Source: Phytoseiulus persimilis (Eukaryota; Arthropoda; Arachnida; Mesostigmata; Phytoseiidae). Taken from it: a stretch of 64,000 nt of DNA. Location of the stretch: assembly GCA_037576195.1 (NCBI GenBank), contig CM075101.1, positions 40,176,001-40,240,000 of the forward strand, read 5' to 3'. Numbering within the stretch: position 1 is the first letter of the stretch; every line of letters starts with the position of its first letter. The notes below the pieces were generated by a model. The model did not search any database. It was not told where the DNA came from and saw only the letters and a list, made by a program, of their open reading frames with translations. The translations under genes were made by a program, and so were the position numbers. Of this stretch, positions 11,558 through 24,200 are shown in pieces.

Positions 11558-14443
11558 TCAAGACTCACTCTCCGTTTCCTGAACTTCGCCAGAAGCCATC
11601 GACGACTGGAGTTCGTTGACATGCGCGGACGCCCCGGCGCAGTCGCGTTCCCTCGACACGCCATCCGAAATTCTCTCGGGCGATTCTTGAGGCTCTGGAA
11701 TCACTTCGAAGACCTCTTGGGTTCGATGCGTCTCCTCGCAGGTGTTGTCTTTCAGGAGTTCACTTGGGAGTTGCAATGGCGATGATGGGATACACCGGCT
11801 TTCTACATTGGGACGGGAAAAAACTCAATGTTAGTTCTGTGAGGAGTTTGCGAACGTCTCAAGTCTGAGACCCTCAGACGAAGCGACCATCTTGGACAGG
11901 GATTGCGTTTCAGAGAATCATTGGGATCCATGAGGGATCATGTAGATGGGGATGACAGAAGGACGTCTCTCTCGAACGCCAACCACTTACGAGGTCTCAG
12001 GGTGAGAAGAGCTTCGGCGGCCTGCGTGGCCGTGGTATCGGCGTCATCTTTGAAGTTTTCAACCTTCGCCCCTGTCGACACGTCCTCCATCGAATGATCT
12101 TTCACTTCGATGACACTGAGTTGAACTGTATCATTGTGTCCAGTGACTTCCATTTGAGCATCTCCAGTCGTCATGTTCTGCATTTCTTGAGACATGACGA
12201 GTTGATGCTGTTGTTGTTGGTGCTGCTGCTGTTGTTGTTGGGTTTGGTTCTCTACCGCGCCATCCGCGGGATTATCCATTGGGACCATAACTTGCTGCTG
12301 TTGTTGTTGTTGCTGCTGTTGCTCCTGCTGCTCCGGCAAGATCGAAGTGTCCATCGCCGAGTTCATCTCGATCGGCGTGTTGGCGAAGTCTGCCTGCTCG
12401 ACCTGTTCCGTGAAGCTGTGATTCCCGTAAACGACCTGGCAGCTCTCGACGCATTCGCCGTTTTGATTTTGCACTATGAGTTGGCCGTCCTGTAGGATCA
12501 ACTGCGCTCCTTCGAATTGATTAAAAGCCTCTGGTTGAACGATAATGCAGCCTTGTTCACCGATGTTGAGAACGTCTGAGGTATTGACGACTTGGAGAGT
12601 TTGATAGTCGTCCTGAGTATGGAATTCTGCCTGACCTAACTGATGATGGGATGACTGTTGTATGTTTTGTACAAGTTGACTAGAATCCTCAACGAACGAG
12701 GTTGACGGCTGTGCTAGGCCGATTATCGAGGAGCTCGGAGTTGAGTTGAAAAAACTGTCGATCACCTCTTGGCGCACCTGTGGCTTGTCTGCGAGGGTGT
12801 GGGTCTGTAAGAATCGCTGGCTCTGGTCGAGAGACGTCGACACTTGGACGAGACCCATAGGGGGGTTGGGAGGGAAAACTTGCTTGCGACTCCGCACGGG
12901 CTTCTTCATCAGATTCGCGGGACAGCTGGGAGTGGGGAACGTTCGCTGGTTCGGTACCACAACTTGATGCGAAGGTATCGGCTGCTCCTGCGCCTCGTTA
13001 ATGGCCACCACGTAAACGGGCTGCTGCTGGTTTTGCTTTCGCTTCTTCTTCTTCTTCATGGGTTGTCCGCTCTGACCCAGGCTTTGTTGAACGATTGCGT
13101 CCATGAACTGGGGATCTCTGAAAATCGATTGCGCTGCGTTCGGCTCGGCCGGGTTAGACCTCATGATGACCTGCACGAAACGTACATCTGGTCCTTGGGG
13201 CTGAAATATGCAAGACAGCATTTTTGAAGATCAGAAGACGTCGAGCCCGGATCTGCCACTGGACTTTGAATCCTGCCGTCTCGGGGTCATACCAATATCT
13301 TGAGTCGTACTTACCGGGCGGGGTCTTTTGCGCACTGGTGGCACTGTTTTGAGATCAGGCTCAGGCATTTTCTTGATCATGTTGGAGATGTACTGCGGGT
13401 CGTCTTCGGCGTTGTCGATTGGCTCGCTTTTGATCTTCAGAGGTCCGGAGAGGAGTGTATCGTCCATCATTGAGTTTTCGTCGAGATCGTCGAAGCTGAA
13501 TGGTTTCGGTTTGAGATTTATGTCGAGATTCATCATCACAGCTGGCAGCTGCAGAGGGTCTTCCTGCTCCCCTTTGGGAAGATTGCGGAGCGGGAAACGC
13601 ACTACGCCCTCGAGCTCCTCACAATCTATGAGTTCTTCCTGGTTTCGAGAGTAAGCGACGTTCCTCCGGCGAGATTCAATCACCACGTCAGGGGGCGGTG
13701 TTGGGGGTATGGCGAGGATTTCTGGCGGGTCTCGAAACCTTCGCGAAAACGAATGAAAGCCGTCAGTGAGTATATTCCGATCTCTTCATGGATGATTGTT
13801 CCTCAGGTGAATCATAGCTACGACATCAGAATGAGCGTGATGATATTATTGTACAGCTGATTTATCTGGAGAACTCACTTCTTCACTTTCGACACCGTTT
13901 CCGACTTCACCACAACTTGCTCTTCCGTCTTGGACATGGACATCAGTCTTTCTGACCGATGTTCCTCGGCCATGTGGATTTCCAGGGCAAGGCTTTGTGA
14001 TAGGAACTGTTCTCCGCAGAACTCACAACGAACGATCCCAGATTCGTTGAGTCCAGTACAGAACTGGTAGTGGTTCTGAATTCCTTGCAGAGTGGAAAAC
14101 ACCATCGTGCAGCCGGGCACCGGGCACAGTATCTGTTGATGGAAAACGGTGGGTTCAGTAAATCTGACCAGGGTCATCGCTGTTCTCCTGAACTCATATT
14201 GCAAGGAAATGATTTCACCTGTTTGGTGAGGAGCATCTCGTCGAGCCATAGTTTCTTGAGAGCGGTTCGAATATTCCGCGGTTTTATCCGTCTTTGAGGA
14301 GTCGCGGTTCTCTCTCTCGGATGGGGCATCGGGACGTGGATCTCCGAAGTGCCCTCGGCTTCGGGAATAACTCCGAACTGGGCGTCCACATTATCTGGCA
14401 AACTCCCCGCTGGATTGATCAGAAGTGGATGAATCGACGACAT
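11558..14443 (-). CDS. Glutamine-rich C2H2 zinc-finger nuclear protein, five exons
   Basis: Inferred exons, in order of transcription, are 14443-14219, 14132-13879, 13738-13315, 13200-11991 and 11802-11558; phases agree and the product is about 785 residues. Exon 2 encodes two adjacent fingers: a C2HC type (Cys78, Cys83, His96, Cys100; CPVPGCTMVFSTLQG) and a classical C2H2 (Cys111, Cys114, His128, His133). Two SUMO-type sites, VKSE and IKSE, follow. A lysine run KKKKKRK (about 350-356) is a likely nuclear localisation signal, and the long fourth exon carries polyglutamine tracts, as in transcriptional regulators. The C-terminus is acidic and Ser/Glu-rich. A role in transcription is inferred; I do not recognise an orthologue. 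The start is uncertain: an in-frame stop lies a few codons upstream of ATG 14443, but TTCTTTAG just before GAGCC could be an acceptor, giving an upstream exon. Introns are 86 to 188 bases. Confidence 0.8.
12205..12332. repeat. CTG/TTG trinucleotide tracts encoding polyglutamine
   Basis: Two interrupted tracts (about 12205-12243 and 12293-12332) encode runs of glutamine with occasional His and Glu in the zinc-finger protein, at roughly residues 590-605 and 620-635. CAG and CAA codons are mixed, which slows slippage compared with a pure CAG run. Length differences between individuals are likely. Confidence 0.9.
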
Positions 14444-17400
14444 CCTCACCCGTGATTTTCTTGAAGCGGGCTCCTAAAGAACTGAAAGCGAAGCTAAGTT
14501 CAGTGATTCGCTGATCTGAGTTCGTGGTAGAGATGCGAATTGTCTGTACAAGGGTTCTTTTCTCCGCGGTGCACAAGGGCAGGTCGGGCCGAAGACAACG
14601 TGAGCTTGTCGAGGCCGTTCTTTGGCAGAAAGTTCCTCATACTGCTCATCTCGCTGAATGATTCCTCTTCCTCCCTCGATGGTGGATAACACAATCGATA
14701 CGAATCTGTTCCTTCCCAGATTCTACAGGAACAGCTGCCTGGTTTCTAGTTCTGGACCAGCTTAGTAAAGCAAATCCGAGGAGTTTCATTCCGAGCACAG
14801 TATAATTTCGACTCCAGCGTGGAGTCAACGACCAGGAGCGGCTGTCATTGTTTTTTTTTTTCCACGAGCCGACATCGGCAATGGTACCACAATGAATAAT
14901 GGTTGCCCTGAGCTCCCCTCAGAACCGAAAAGTGACCTCGACTATCGACTTCCAATATCCTCGGACCAGACAGCTGTTCTCTGGACGTAAATTGTACTGA
15001 CGGGTCCTCGAGAGAGGCACTACATCGACATGAAGACGGAATGAACGCTCCGCTGTGAGAGTCGTCGGGCAATCTTATCGAGAGAGGCATGCGGAAGCTC
15101 ATCATCGCTGAAGCTGATCCCGCATATGGGACTGTGAGACTGAAGAGCATTTAGTTCGAAACCCCTTCACGAGTGGGCCAGGGTTAAAGCCAAGAGGGGG
15201 CTGTAGCGGTCGGCCCAAGTCGCGTTCTGCCGCATTTTACCTGGATTGCGCCCAGGTGAGCTGGTCCGGTTTGCCATGAGGTGCTTCGGGCCCTTTTCTA
15301 GCTCCTACGTCGGGCCCACTGCATCCAAAAACCACAATTCGAATGTGAACACAAAGCTTGAATCTTCCCGTTGCTGCTTAGTTTGCCTAGCAACCGCCAG
15401 ATGGCAGGCCGTCCGGGCGAAGTGTTGTCATGAGAAGGTTAGCTGCGGACCGCGCATAGAATCTTCACTCAGTAAGACTTTTGGGATCTTCGACTTCATT
15501 CTGAACGCAGTTCCTTCAAGACGTTGAAAAATTCATTTGGATGTCAGATGAGGGCGGTTCCATAGGAGGATTCGGAAAGTCATGCTTCAACCAATCAAAT
15601 CATGTAGATTCTAAACTCAGACGACTCTCAGGCAAAGTTGGCCGTAGGGTTCATGAACTACTCGAAGCTATGCCCAGTAATGAAAGAAGTTGTGGGAACT
15701 AATAACCATCCAGTTCACCGAGCTCGAACACAGCGGACGCAGTGTTGAAGATTGCTGCTCGACTCTGGCTGGGACGATGAGTCTTTCCGCGGTACAGCTC
15801 GTCTGATGACGGGGGGACTCGTCTCAATTTCTCGGAGAATCACCTACCCGGCTATTATTCCGACGCTCACTGCGTCGCTGAACCAGGATATTGAATGGAC
15901 TTCATCATCTCTGTGCGAGAATCTTGAGGAACTTTTGTTTTTCAAACGAGCACCCGGTTGACCTCTTTCTCCCCTCCCTCGCACACAGAGCCCTGCGAAA
16001 AAAAGAGGCACAGAGAAGGTGCAAAAGAAAGTTCTTGCATTGGAGAGACCCCGGGGGAGCTCGAGGAAGAACAATGTCACTGCGGAATACCCAAGTTTCG
16101 ATCGAGGTACACAAGTCCCGCGAAGCTCATCCGGGCGCTAGACTTTTCGGTCCCAAGTGGGCCCTGCGTTCAAGGAAGGAAAATATGTTGTCAAGAATTT
16201 CTGTTGTTAGCCGTCTGGGCAAGAAATACGAGTGTGACTCATGAGGAGTGGAACACTTATGACGCGGTTCGAGAAGTGGGATGATCTCGCAAGAGACATC
16301 TGCAGTATCTCCCTCGGACCCGCCACGAGGAAGCCTGTTGCAGCAGGACCAGTTGGGTAGGGGACTGTAATTCCAAAGTCTTGATTCAAACGCAGTTTAA
16401 CGGTCTCAAGTCATATCGTAAAGCAGTGCTCTGCCGAAGCGGGAGTGGAGCGAAGACGATCTCGAAAAATAGGGAGCAATGCTCCTCAACATGCGATACG
16501 AATGGGAAAGAGACCCCTGTCGGCCCAGAATTCTTGCTCAGACTCGTTCGAAATAAATGTGACTGTACATGCGTCTGTTTGTGCGTTCACGAGGAACGAC
16601 CTCGGTCAACCTTTGGTGCTTTCGAAATTCAAGACGAGCAGCGGCGGTGTCGCGTTTACGGCACGGCGCCGATGGCGGACCGAGGAGGCAGGCCCGCGGC
16701 CGGGCGACCGCAGTTTTGTTGATTCCAGGAATGACGTATTCTCTTGAGCCTCGAGAACAGCACAGAATATTGGTCTCTGTGATCCCAGAGTTGCCCCTCC
16801 AACTAGAGACTCTCCTCTATCTGAACTCAACTCTAACTCAGTTGAAGTGGACGCTCCGTGTATTCTATGTCACTTGAGGAGTTTCGGAAACACATTTCCA
16901 GTACTGGCTAGTGATCCCATACTGACCGCAGATGAGTGGACAGTCGGATCGATAACTTGACGGTGTTCATGGGCGCTGGAGTCTGCTCTCGGTGTCAAGT
17001 TCTTGATCTCCATTCGTAGGAATCGATTGTACAGTCTTCTGCGGATAGTTAGTTGCCGATGGTCACGACGGAAAGCCCCCCAAAGTTCGATAACAAAAAG
17101 CACATTGACCGTGCACCACAATTAGACATGAATCTGTCAGCTTTGAGCCGATTGGTAAGCTAGATCAGTTCTCAAGTCGGGAACTAATTGTCCCAGTTAT
17201 GACTTTGGTCACTCCTGGATCCGCCGCTGGTCGCATCTCGTCCTCACCGCTGCGAAGATAATGTGAATTCTGAACGCCGCGCACCTTGAAACGTGGATTC
17301 CACGCTATGGGGCTCTCGGTCTCCTGACTGACCGTGCACATACAAGCATGCTGTTCAACATAACGGCTCTCAGTGATCATCGGAGGTCCCAAACCAGATC

Positions 17401-20400
17401 CGATCAGAAGCTCGCCATTGACTCGTCGCATACTTCCCGTTTCGAGTTCCGATCCGTGAGACGCCTTGAAGTGATTCAACGTACAAGCTCGTGGTATATG
17501 TGTTTCCGGTTAAGATTCTCCCAGAAGTGCAACTCGGGGTGGAGGAACTTTCCGCCCAAGGCAGCACTCATCGGCGAGAGGCGATTGCTTTGGCTCGTTG
17601 ACGGTTGGACGGCATCTTCCGAAATAAGTTCCGCGAGGGCGGGCCCTCGTCTATATACGCCGATGGCTCCTGCGCTCGTTGTCATGCTCTAGCTCAACTC
17701 CAGAACGATCCAAAAGTTCTCGAAGAGGCTCGGTTCTTGTAGGTCACAAAGCCACTAGGGGAACTTTCAAACCGATCCGGATGAATCTGGGCGAGCCAAC
17801 CGAGAACATTTTCTTCCGGGAGCACACTCACCTTCTACCTTGTCCCGGCCACGCACATCTTGAGCGCTGGTTTCTGACTGATAGAAAAGAAAATTCTCGA
17901 TGAGGCTGTGTCATCAACCGCCCAGAGTCTCAAAGGGAACTTTCGATTCAATCTGTCGAGAGCTGTAATGGAATGTTCCCGGGAGGGCTCGACTTAAATA
18001 GCGGAGATCCGTGTCGAGGTTAGCCCTCAGCTCCCGGAGGCGAGGGAACATTTATCGCGGTCGATGAGCTGAGTGCTGTCTCAGTTGGTTGAACTTTCAA
18101 CTTGAGATAACGTCTCGAGCGCTGTGCTACACATTCGGGGGCGAGCAGATTGTTCGGAACTTCGACGGAGCTTGTTCCTCGAAATACGATTCGATACGAC
18201 GAAGAATCTACTCGATACATTCTCGAGGTCATGGTCTTCGGGATAACGTGTTCAGAGCTCGGAGTGCAAAAGATCATGTGTTGAAAAAACTGAGTCACTA
18301 ATGACTCAACAGGACAAGCCTCCTTTCGGTTGACTCGGGAACATAGCGAGAAACCCACTTTCGCTTGAAAGGATTCTCATTCGGTCCCCACTGTCTTCCC
18401 AGATACAAAACAAGCATCGAGGGAACAAATTTATGCTGTTTCTGAAGCCCATTCAGTTCTCGCCCTGTTGCGAACGAACGGCCATTGTTCGTAACATCCT
18501 TTGGTATCTCGTACGGCGTAGGATGAGATCCGTAGTTTCTTTCTCAGGCACAGATCGATTTCCCACAACGATCTCAACACTATCAGCCATAACCATAACT
18601 CGAGTGGTGTAATCGCTTCTTCACATGTGATGATCAGTCATTCGCCGACGATACTTGGAAAAAAACTCCCTGTCCAGGGGGTTTTACGGTGGCTTCCGGC
18701 ACGCTTCTCATTCGGCATGCATCAAAATACTTGACGCTGTAGAATGTCCGCCCTCCGCAAACTCTCATCAAGTATGGTTTCGATTGTTTTCCCAGTCCCA
18801 GTCAACACTCCCAAGTCAAGCTCCCCGCGCCCGCGGTAAACGTAGCCTTTCTGCGGGGTGGAGAAACAGCGGCTCTGCTCATGACTGCAACCGAGGTAGA
18901 TATAGCTTCTGGTTCCCGAGGCGCAAACCACTCAAGTTCCCGGAAGATTTTCTTGGAAATCCGGCCTCTGTCTCTCGGTTTCATCGTTGCTCATTTCGGA
19001 GACTAAATTCTTGGAGGGTGGACGCTTCCGTCCACGAAGGTCCCCGCAGAGCCGTCGCGTGCCGCTTTTCCGCCAGGAAGTATGTACGTTGTGCCCGGCC
19101 CCGAACGATAGCACGCTCCCCCAATAAAGAAAAGACAGCTGGTTTCCAAATCCTATTTTCCTCATTGAAGTCAACCGATGTCAAGGTTCGTTATTCAGCG
19201 AAGACTGCTCAGCAAAGATCTGAACTTGTCATCCAGATCTGACCATATGGTGACGTGTTTTTAGGGGCATGCCTCATGTTATCTGGGAGCGAGTTCTCCG
19301 GCTGTCCATATTAGTGAACCGCGTCAAGATTGCGATTCGGAGATCTACTCAGCGCTAATCTGGAAAGATACAAGGATGTCCGAAATCTGCGGGCTGAAGC
19401 TGCTGTAATCAGGACGTGCTCACATCTGGCATCAAAGCATTCATGATTGATTCGACCCACATACACCACAACCGATGATGTGACCTCGACGTGTCCGCCA
19501 ACAAAGCTACACTCCAGGATCTCGTGAATGTTCGATACGGGATGTGATAAGGAACCAAGCGGGAAGGTACACGGTTCTGATGCTTCATTTGATACTGCGA
19601 GACACATCGATCATTTCGCTCAAGTCGACAGATTAATCAACGAGTTCATGGGCTATAAAGACGCACAACGGAGGCCTGCACTCGGGATTGGTCAGTAATA
19701 TTTCGAAGCCCAGAAAGCCGAAAGGTTCTCGCTTAGTGCTACTTACAAATGCATCATTTCATTCTCTCGTCACATGAAGGAGCTCGCGGATGTCGACAGT
19801 TTCATTCCGATCTAATGACCCCCGCGCTCCCTCCTTCAAGGATGCGGCTTAAACTCTCAATGCCCATCGAAGCTATTCCGTTAAAAGTTTCTGCCTCTCT
19901 CTCAGAGCCGATACACCCTTATGAATACCGTTGAATATCGATCAGTCGCTTCCGCCAGCTAACGCCAATATCGAAATCTGTGATGAAGAAAAAATATATT
20001 TCTGATGCACAATCGAAGCTCTGACTTCGTTAGCGTCCTGAATGTGTCGAGGCTAGCAGCCGACTCTGATTTGTAGAGGCAGTGCCCTCCTCAATTATAA
20101 AAATATCGCATCGCTGACGGTCGTTGGAACATCTGTGCGGTGGTGTTGAGTGTGATTGTATACAGGTGTCGTTTTTTTCCAGAGCGTTTCTAGTTCTCTC
20201 CGAGGGATTCTGCGTTGACTCGAAACTGCGGTTTCGATTACCTCTGAGTGCAGGCCTGGAGGCTGTCCCCGCAGCTCCCCTGTGATTCAGCGCTTCGGAT
20301 GAAACGAAGGAAGTCGAGTGGTGAATCCAGACAGCTGTTCGTGGAGACTTGTCGAGACTTTCTCTGTCCACGTGTCCTGGAAAAAAGTTGAGGTGTCACC

Positions 20401-20737
20401 TTGGCCATGATGCAACAGGTTTCGCTCGGTTCCCACGTTCATTCCGTCTACCGTGGTGGCGCGAATAAGAGAGAATTTGCACGAGTTCAGACCATCAGCA
20501 AATGCAACAATCGTGACGCGGAATTCTACAGAGAATGAAGCGAAGCGCAACTCTAGCCTTTTGCCCATTGACCCCGTCAATTCCTTTCCCGGTATCAGGG
20601 AAAGGAGTCGGAACCGGAGATCGAATCGACGGCCTCTCTATCCTCGGCCTGGTGGCATGGCGTGGTAACTCTCTTCCTGAGGCCGTCATCGAATGAAGAG
20701 TTGTTCTCGTTGTCAGACACTTCTGTTTATTGGGATT
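14444..20737. other. Intergenic DNA between the zinc-finger and secreted-protein genes
   Basis: About 6.3 kb with no recognised protein on either strand. It includes the possible 5' leader of the zinc-finger gene. The longest frames (18655-19242 plus, 195 codons; 14845-15150 minus, 101 codons) show no domain, convincing splice sites or characteristic composition. No tRNA, long repeat or transposon ends were seen. Confidence 0.5.
20726..20731 (-). terminator. Polyadenylation signal AATAAA of the secreted-protein gene
   Basis: On the minus strand AATAAA starts six bases after the TGA stop codon, implying a very short 3' untranslated region. Confidence 0.6.
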
Positions 20738-21230
20738 TCATTGCTGTGCATTGCAGTGCTCCGGGGGTATTGCTAACTGACGGATGCACTCTATGCATTT
20801 GAAGCCCTCCGAGCGGATTTTCTCAGCTTCCGGGGTTCCCTTCATGCTGCCTATCCCACTGTCGAGGGCCAGCTGAGACCAAGGACTGGATATCCACTGC
20901 ACATTCAGGTTATCCATGATGTCCTTCAGAGGCTGGTTTTCCGGATTCTCTGTGGTGGTGATCGATTCAGTGAGATCGCCGAAAGCATGCCTGTAACTTT
21001 GCTCCTCAGAAGAGTACTGAGCTGACTCATCAAATAGCCGGCCGTGATGCACATTTCTCACTGAATAAACGCGTTTGCAGGGAAGAGTACTCACTGAGCA
21101 GAACTCGCTCGTTGGTGCTCCACCAGTCATTTAGGCATGTGACAGCGGATTCCAGTCGGGCTTCTTGGGCACAGACAGTAGTCTGCAGGGCCAGAGCGAC
21201 ACAGATTGTAGCGCAGTAGCGGAATGCCAT
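20738..21230 (-). CDS. Small secreted four-cysteine protein, two exons
   Basis: Inferred exons are 21230-21095 and 21060-20738, separated by a 34-base intron (A|GTGAGT ... TTTATTCAG|TG) that joins in phase and gives 152 residues. The intron is unusually short, so a different acceptor further in is possible. The N-terminus (MAFRYCATICVALALQTTVCA) is a typical signal peptide with cleavage likely after residue 21, before QEARLE. The mature chain is acidic and Ser/Thr-rich in the middle and has four cysteines (32, 134, 137, 148), enough for two disulfides; the last three cluster in the C-terminal region. There are no membrane segments or dibasic sites of a hormone precursor. I recognise no family, so the function is unknown; secretion is inferred from the leader. 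The close AATAAA supports a real 3' end. Confidence 0.6.
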
Positions 21231-24200
21231 CGAAGGGAGGAGCCCGGACGATTCAGAGGAGGACGACTTCTCCCGAAGCTGCAGCCGGCGCAACTGTATC
21301 ACCAGGTTCCCTTGACTTGCTTTAAATATCTGCAAGGACAACGAGAGTGTCACTTTCCACGGAAACGCGAGCAGTCCAATCCTTTCTTGGTGTGAATCCG
21401 TGGGAACCCTTACGTCAAGCCATTGCAGAACGGTAGGCGTCCAACACGGAGCGGCGTCGCCTCCCTGAATGACGTTGATGGAGCTCTTTGTTCTCAGGTG
21501 GCCTGCTGCGTAATACTTCTGTCGGTAAGGATCGCATTTTCGCCATCAATCAACGCCGTTGAGCTGTACTGGAATTCCCAATCACCCTTAGTGTCAAATC
21601 CGCGCGAGCCCGATCTGTTCTCGTAGCGAATTCCGCGCCTGGAAAGGCCACGGACCTCCGACTTTCAACGATTCCAGCAACTGCACGAACTTGATATTCT
21701 AGAAGTTAATGTCAACAGCAAAGCACAGCGTTGGGACGGGAATTTCTGAACCAGCTGAATAATGAAGCTCGCCTTCACTCATAACAATCATCGGATGTAG
21801 AGCGATGAGGCAAGTGCTCGCGGTGTGTTCGTGTGAACGATTCCCCAGGAAACCCGGGCAACATGTCTTGTCAAGCAGACTCGATCTTTGCGCCGCTCGT
21901 GGCATACCTTCTGGCCACACCAAATCACTCCGAGAGAGATCAGAGATTCTTCGTTTCCGCGAACCGTAGGCTCAGGCAGCCATCCGGAATGCAGGAACGG
22001 CCGGTTCAAACCGGCCACGGAGTCGAGGCCGACCTCAAGTGAAGCGCCCATTCCGCTCGAACTGCTTCATGATTTCAGAGGTCGCTCTCAGCTCCACGTG
22101 GATCCACGGCTTCGGAATCGGATTTCCCAAATCAGAAAGCGCATGGATCGGTGCAAACACACAGACCTGTTGGGGCATCAGGAACTGCGAATGAGACAGG
22201 CATAAGCTAGATTTCCCTCTCTCTCTCAGGATTATTCAGACACGACATTCCAGAGGCGTTCATCCATCGGAAAAATTGGGCCTCCGGTCAATTAATGGAT
22301 GAGAGCGGTCATCTGCAATCTCTGAAGGAGACTACACACGCATTTTCGATCAACTCGGGGTAATTATCGGGCTCAGTGAGTCGCAGAGTGACCTGAGTGA
22401 TTGTGGAATCAACAGTCGGCTCTAGGATCAGCGAGACTCATACGTCTTCCGAGATGGAAGTCGAGTCCTGGCTCGTTGAGGCTTCCCTCAATCTTTGTGG
22501 CGTGGAGCACAGAATCCATTCCAGAACGACAGCCTCCGACCTCAACGGAACGAGTACGTAGCGGATGATTCTCCTCCCTTGCCGCAAGTTCAGACTGGAA
22601 TTGTCAGAATCTCTTCTCTGGCTTCCCGAATCAGCGATTCGTTTCTCTGCGGAAAGTTTCAAGATGCCCGAGCGTGAACCGGCTCCGAGACTATTTTGGC
22701 GGGCGACAACATGGCTTTGGCCTGTGGGCGGAAAGCCTGGGAATCGGCCGCATAAGGAATCCATCGGACAGACACTACGAGGTTGATTTTTAACCATGAT
22801 TCCAAACTAGAACACCGATGAAAATTCATGAGACTGGCCCCACGTTTCTTCTGGAACACGCATCGACAATCCTTCTCGTACTAGCGTTTACTCGAAATCC
22901 AAACTGAGAAAATTTCTGGTGCACGTGCGCACGAAATTTTTCTCGGTAACGAACGAAGTCTCCCTTATCCCGCTAATTTTCGCGTCATTATCCGCTTGAA
23001 CCCTGTCAGTTCATCGAGAACCATCGAATCGAAAACTAACCGATTCTGGATGGATAGAGTGGAAGTCGAAGCCATATAAACCGCGGGAACTCCGAGATCG
23101 GCAGAACTACGGAAGAGACATTCTGGGGAAAAAGTCATCCAACTCGAAACTAACTTCATCGACCGTGAGTAGTTCATTTCGTGCGTCGATTCCTGGAGTT
23201 CGAAGGAGATGCTAGTGAGTCAACACGGGATCATGATCCGAGCCCCGGCATCTCTTTCCAAAATCCGAGTGATGCGTTCACTACTCCGTTCAGCTGCTCT
23301 GAGTGAAAGAGACATCAGAACAATCCGTCAACGAAGACTTTTTCTACTGAGGAAAAACGGCGAAAGTCGAGCCTTTCGAAAGATACAGCCCGATTCAGAA
23401 AATAAGGAGCCGCAAGATGAAGTCGACACTGAGATGCAGTCGGTGACCGAAGAAGCGAAGAAAAAAAGAGATTCAAAAAACTGTTTGGTTAGCGGTCTTT
23501 TTGAAGGCGTTGAAGATGGCTGTCACATGCATGGAGGGACGTCGGCTTTTTAACATGGGTCTCACGAGCGTCACCAATGAGGCACCGCGACTTGGCAAGC
23601 TTTGGTGGGAAAAATCACATCCTAGGTAGAAGAAACAGACGGTTTCTGAGTGTTTACCAGCGGTCGCAGCGGCGATCGAACTTTTACAGGAAATCGAAAA
23701 GTTCGCAGCCGATGCGCTGTGCCAGACACTGGGCCGACAAGTGGGATTTCCTCAACAAATCAGCCACGAGTCGGGGATATATCTTGGAAACTGTACACCG
23801 AACTAGGAGTGTGTGGAAACTATGCACTCGAGGGCACATAGATCCATCTTGCTCGTCATTTTGGTACTTTTGGGTGTACCTTCGCTTTCTTCGCTCATTT
23901 CACAGGGCATGCCTAGCCGAGCTTCCTCGCGGAGCCGGCTCAACAAACCTGCCTCGGATCCAGCTTGAGACTGTACCGAGAACTCTCTCCTAGTACCCTC
24001 GCGCAAAAGCTTTGGCAAATGTCCTCCCGTTGAACGGATCGGGAACTTAGATCGACGTTCCTTTCGAGGAACGGTTTCGAAAACTGGGGTCTACCTTGAG
24101 GAACGCGACGAACGCCCCCCATAGGACGATTCCCGACAGTCTCATTCGAAGCTTCAGTAAAACGCCGGTTCCGCACCGGGTAGATCCTCGTTCCGAAGAA

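Noticed and set aside
11267-11785. 172-codon plus-strand frame
   Set aside because: It is antisense to the final exon of the zinc-finger gene and explained by it.
14845-15150. 101-codon minus frame with a leader-like N-terminus
   Set aside because: The hydrophobic start is weak, no polyadenylation signal or splice sites support it, and no family is recognised.
18655-19242. 195-codon plus-strand frame
   Set aside because: No recognisable motif; several minus-strand frames overlap it.
20287-20580. Minus frame downstream of the secreted-protein gene that reads protein-like
   Set aside because: No start context, partner exon or homologue; the secreted gene already ends at 20738 with its own polyadenylation signal.
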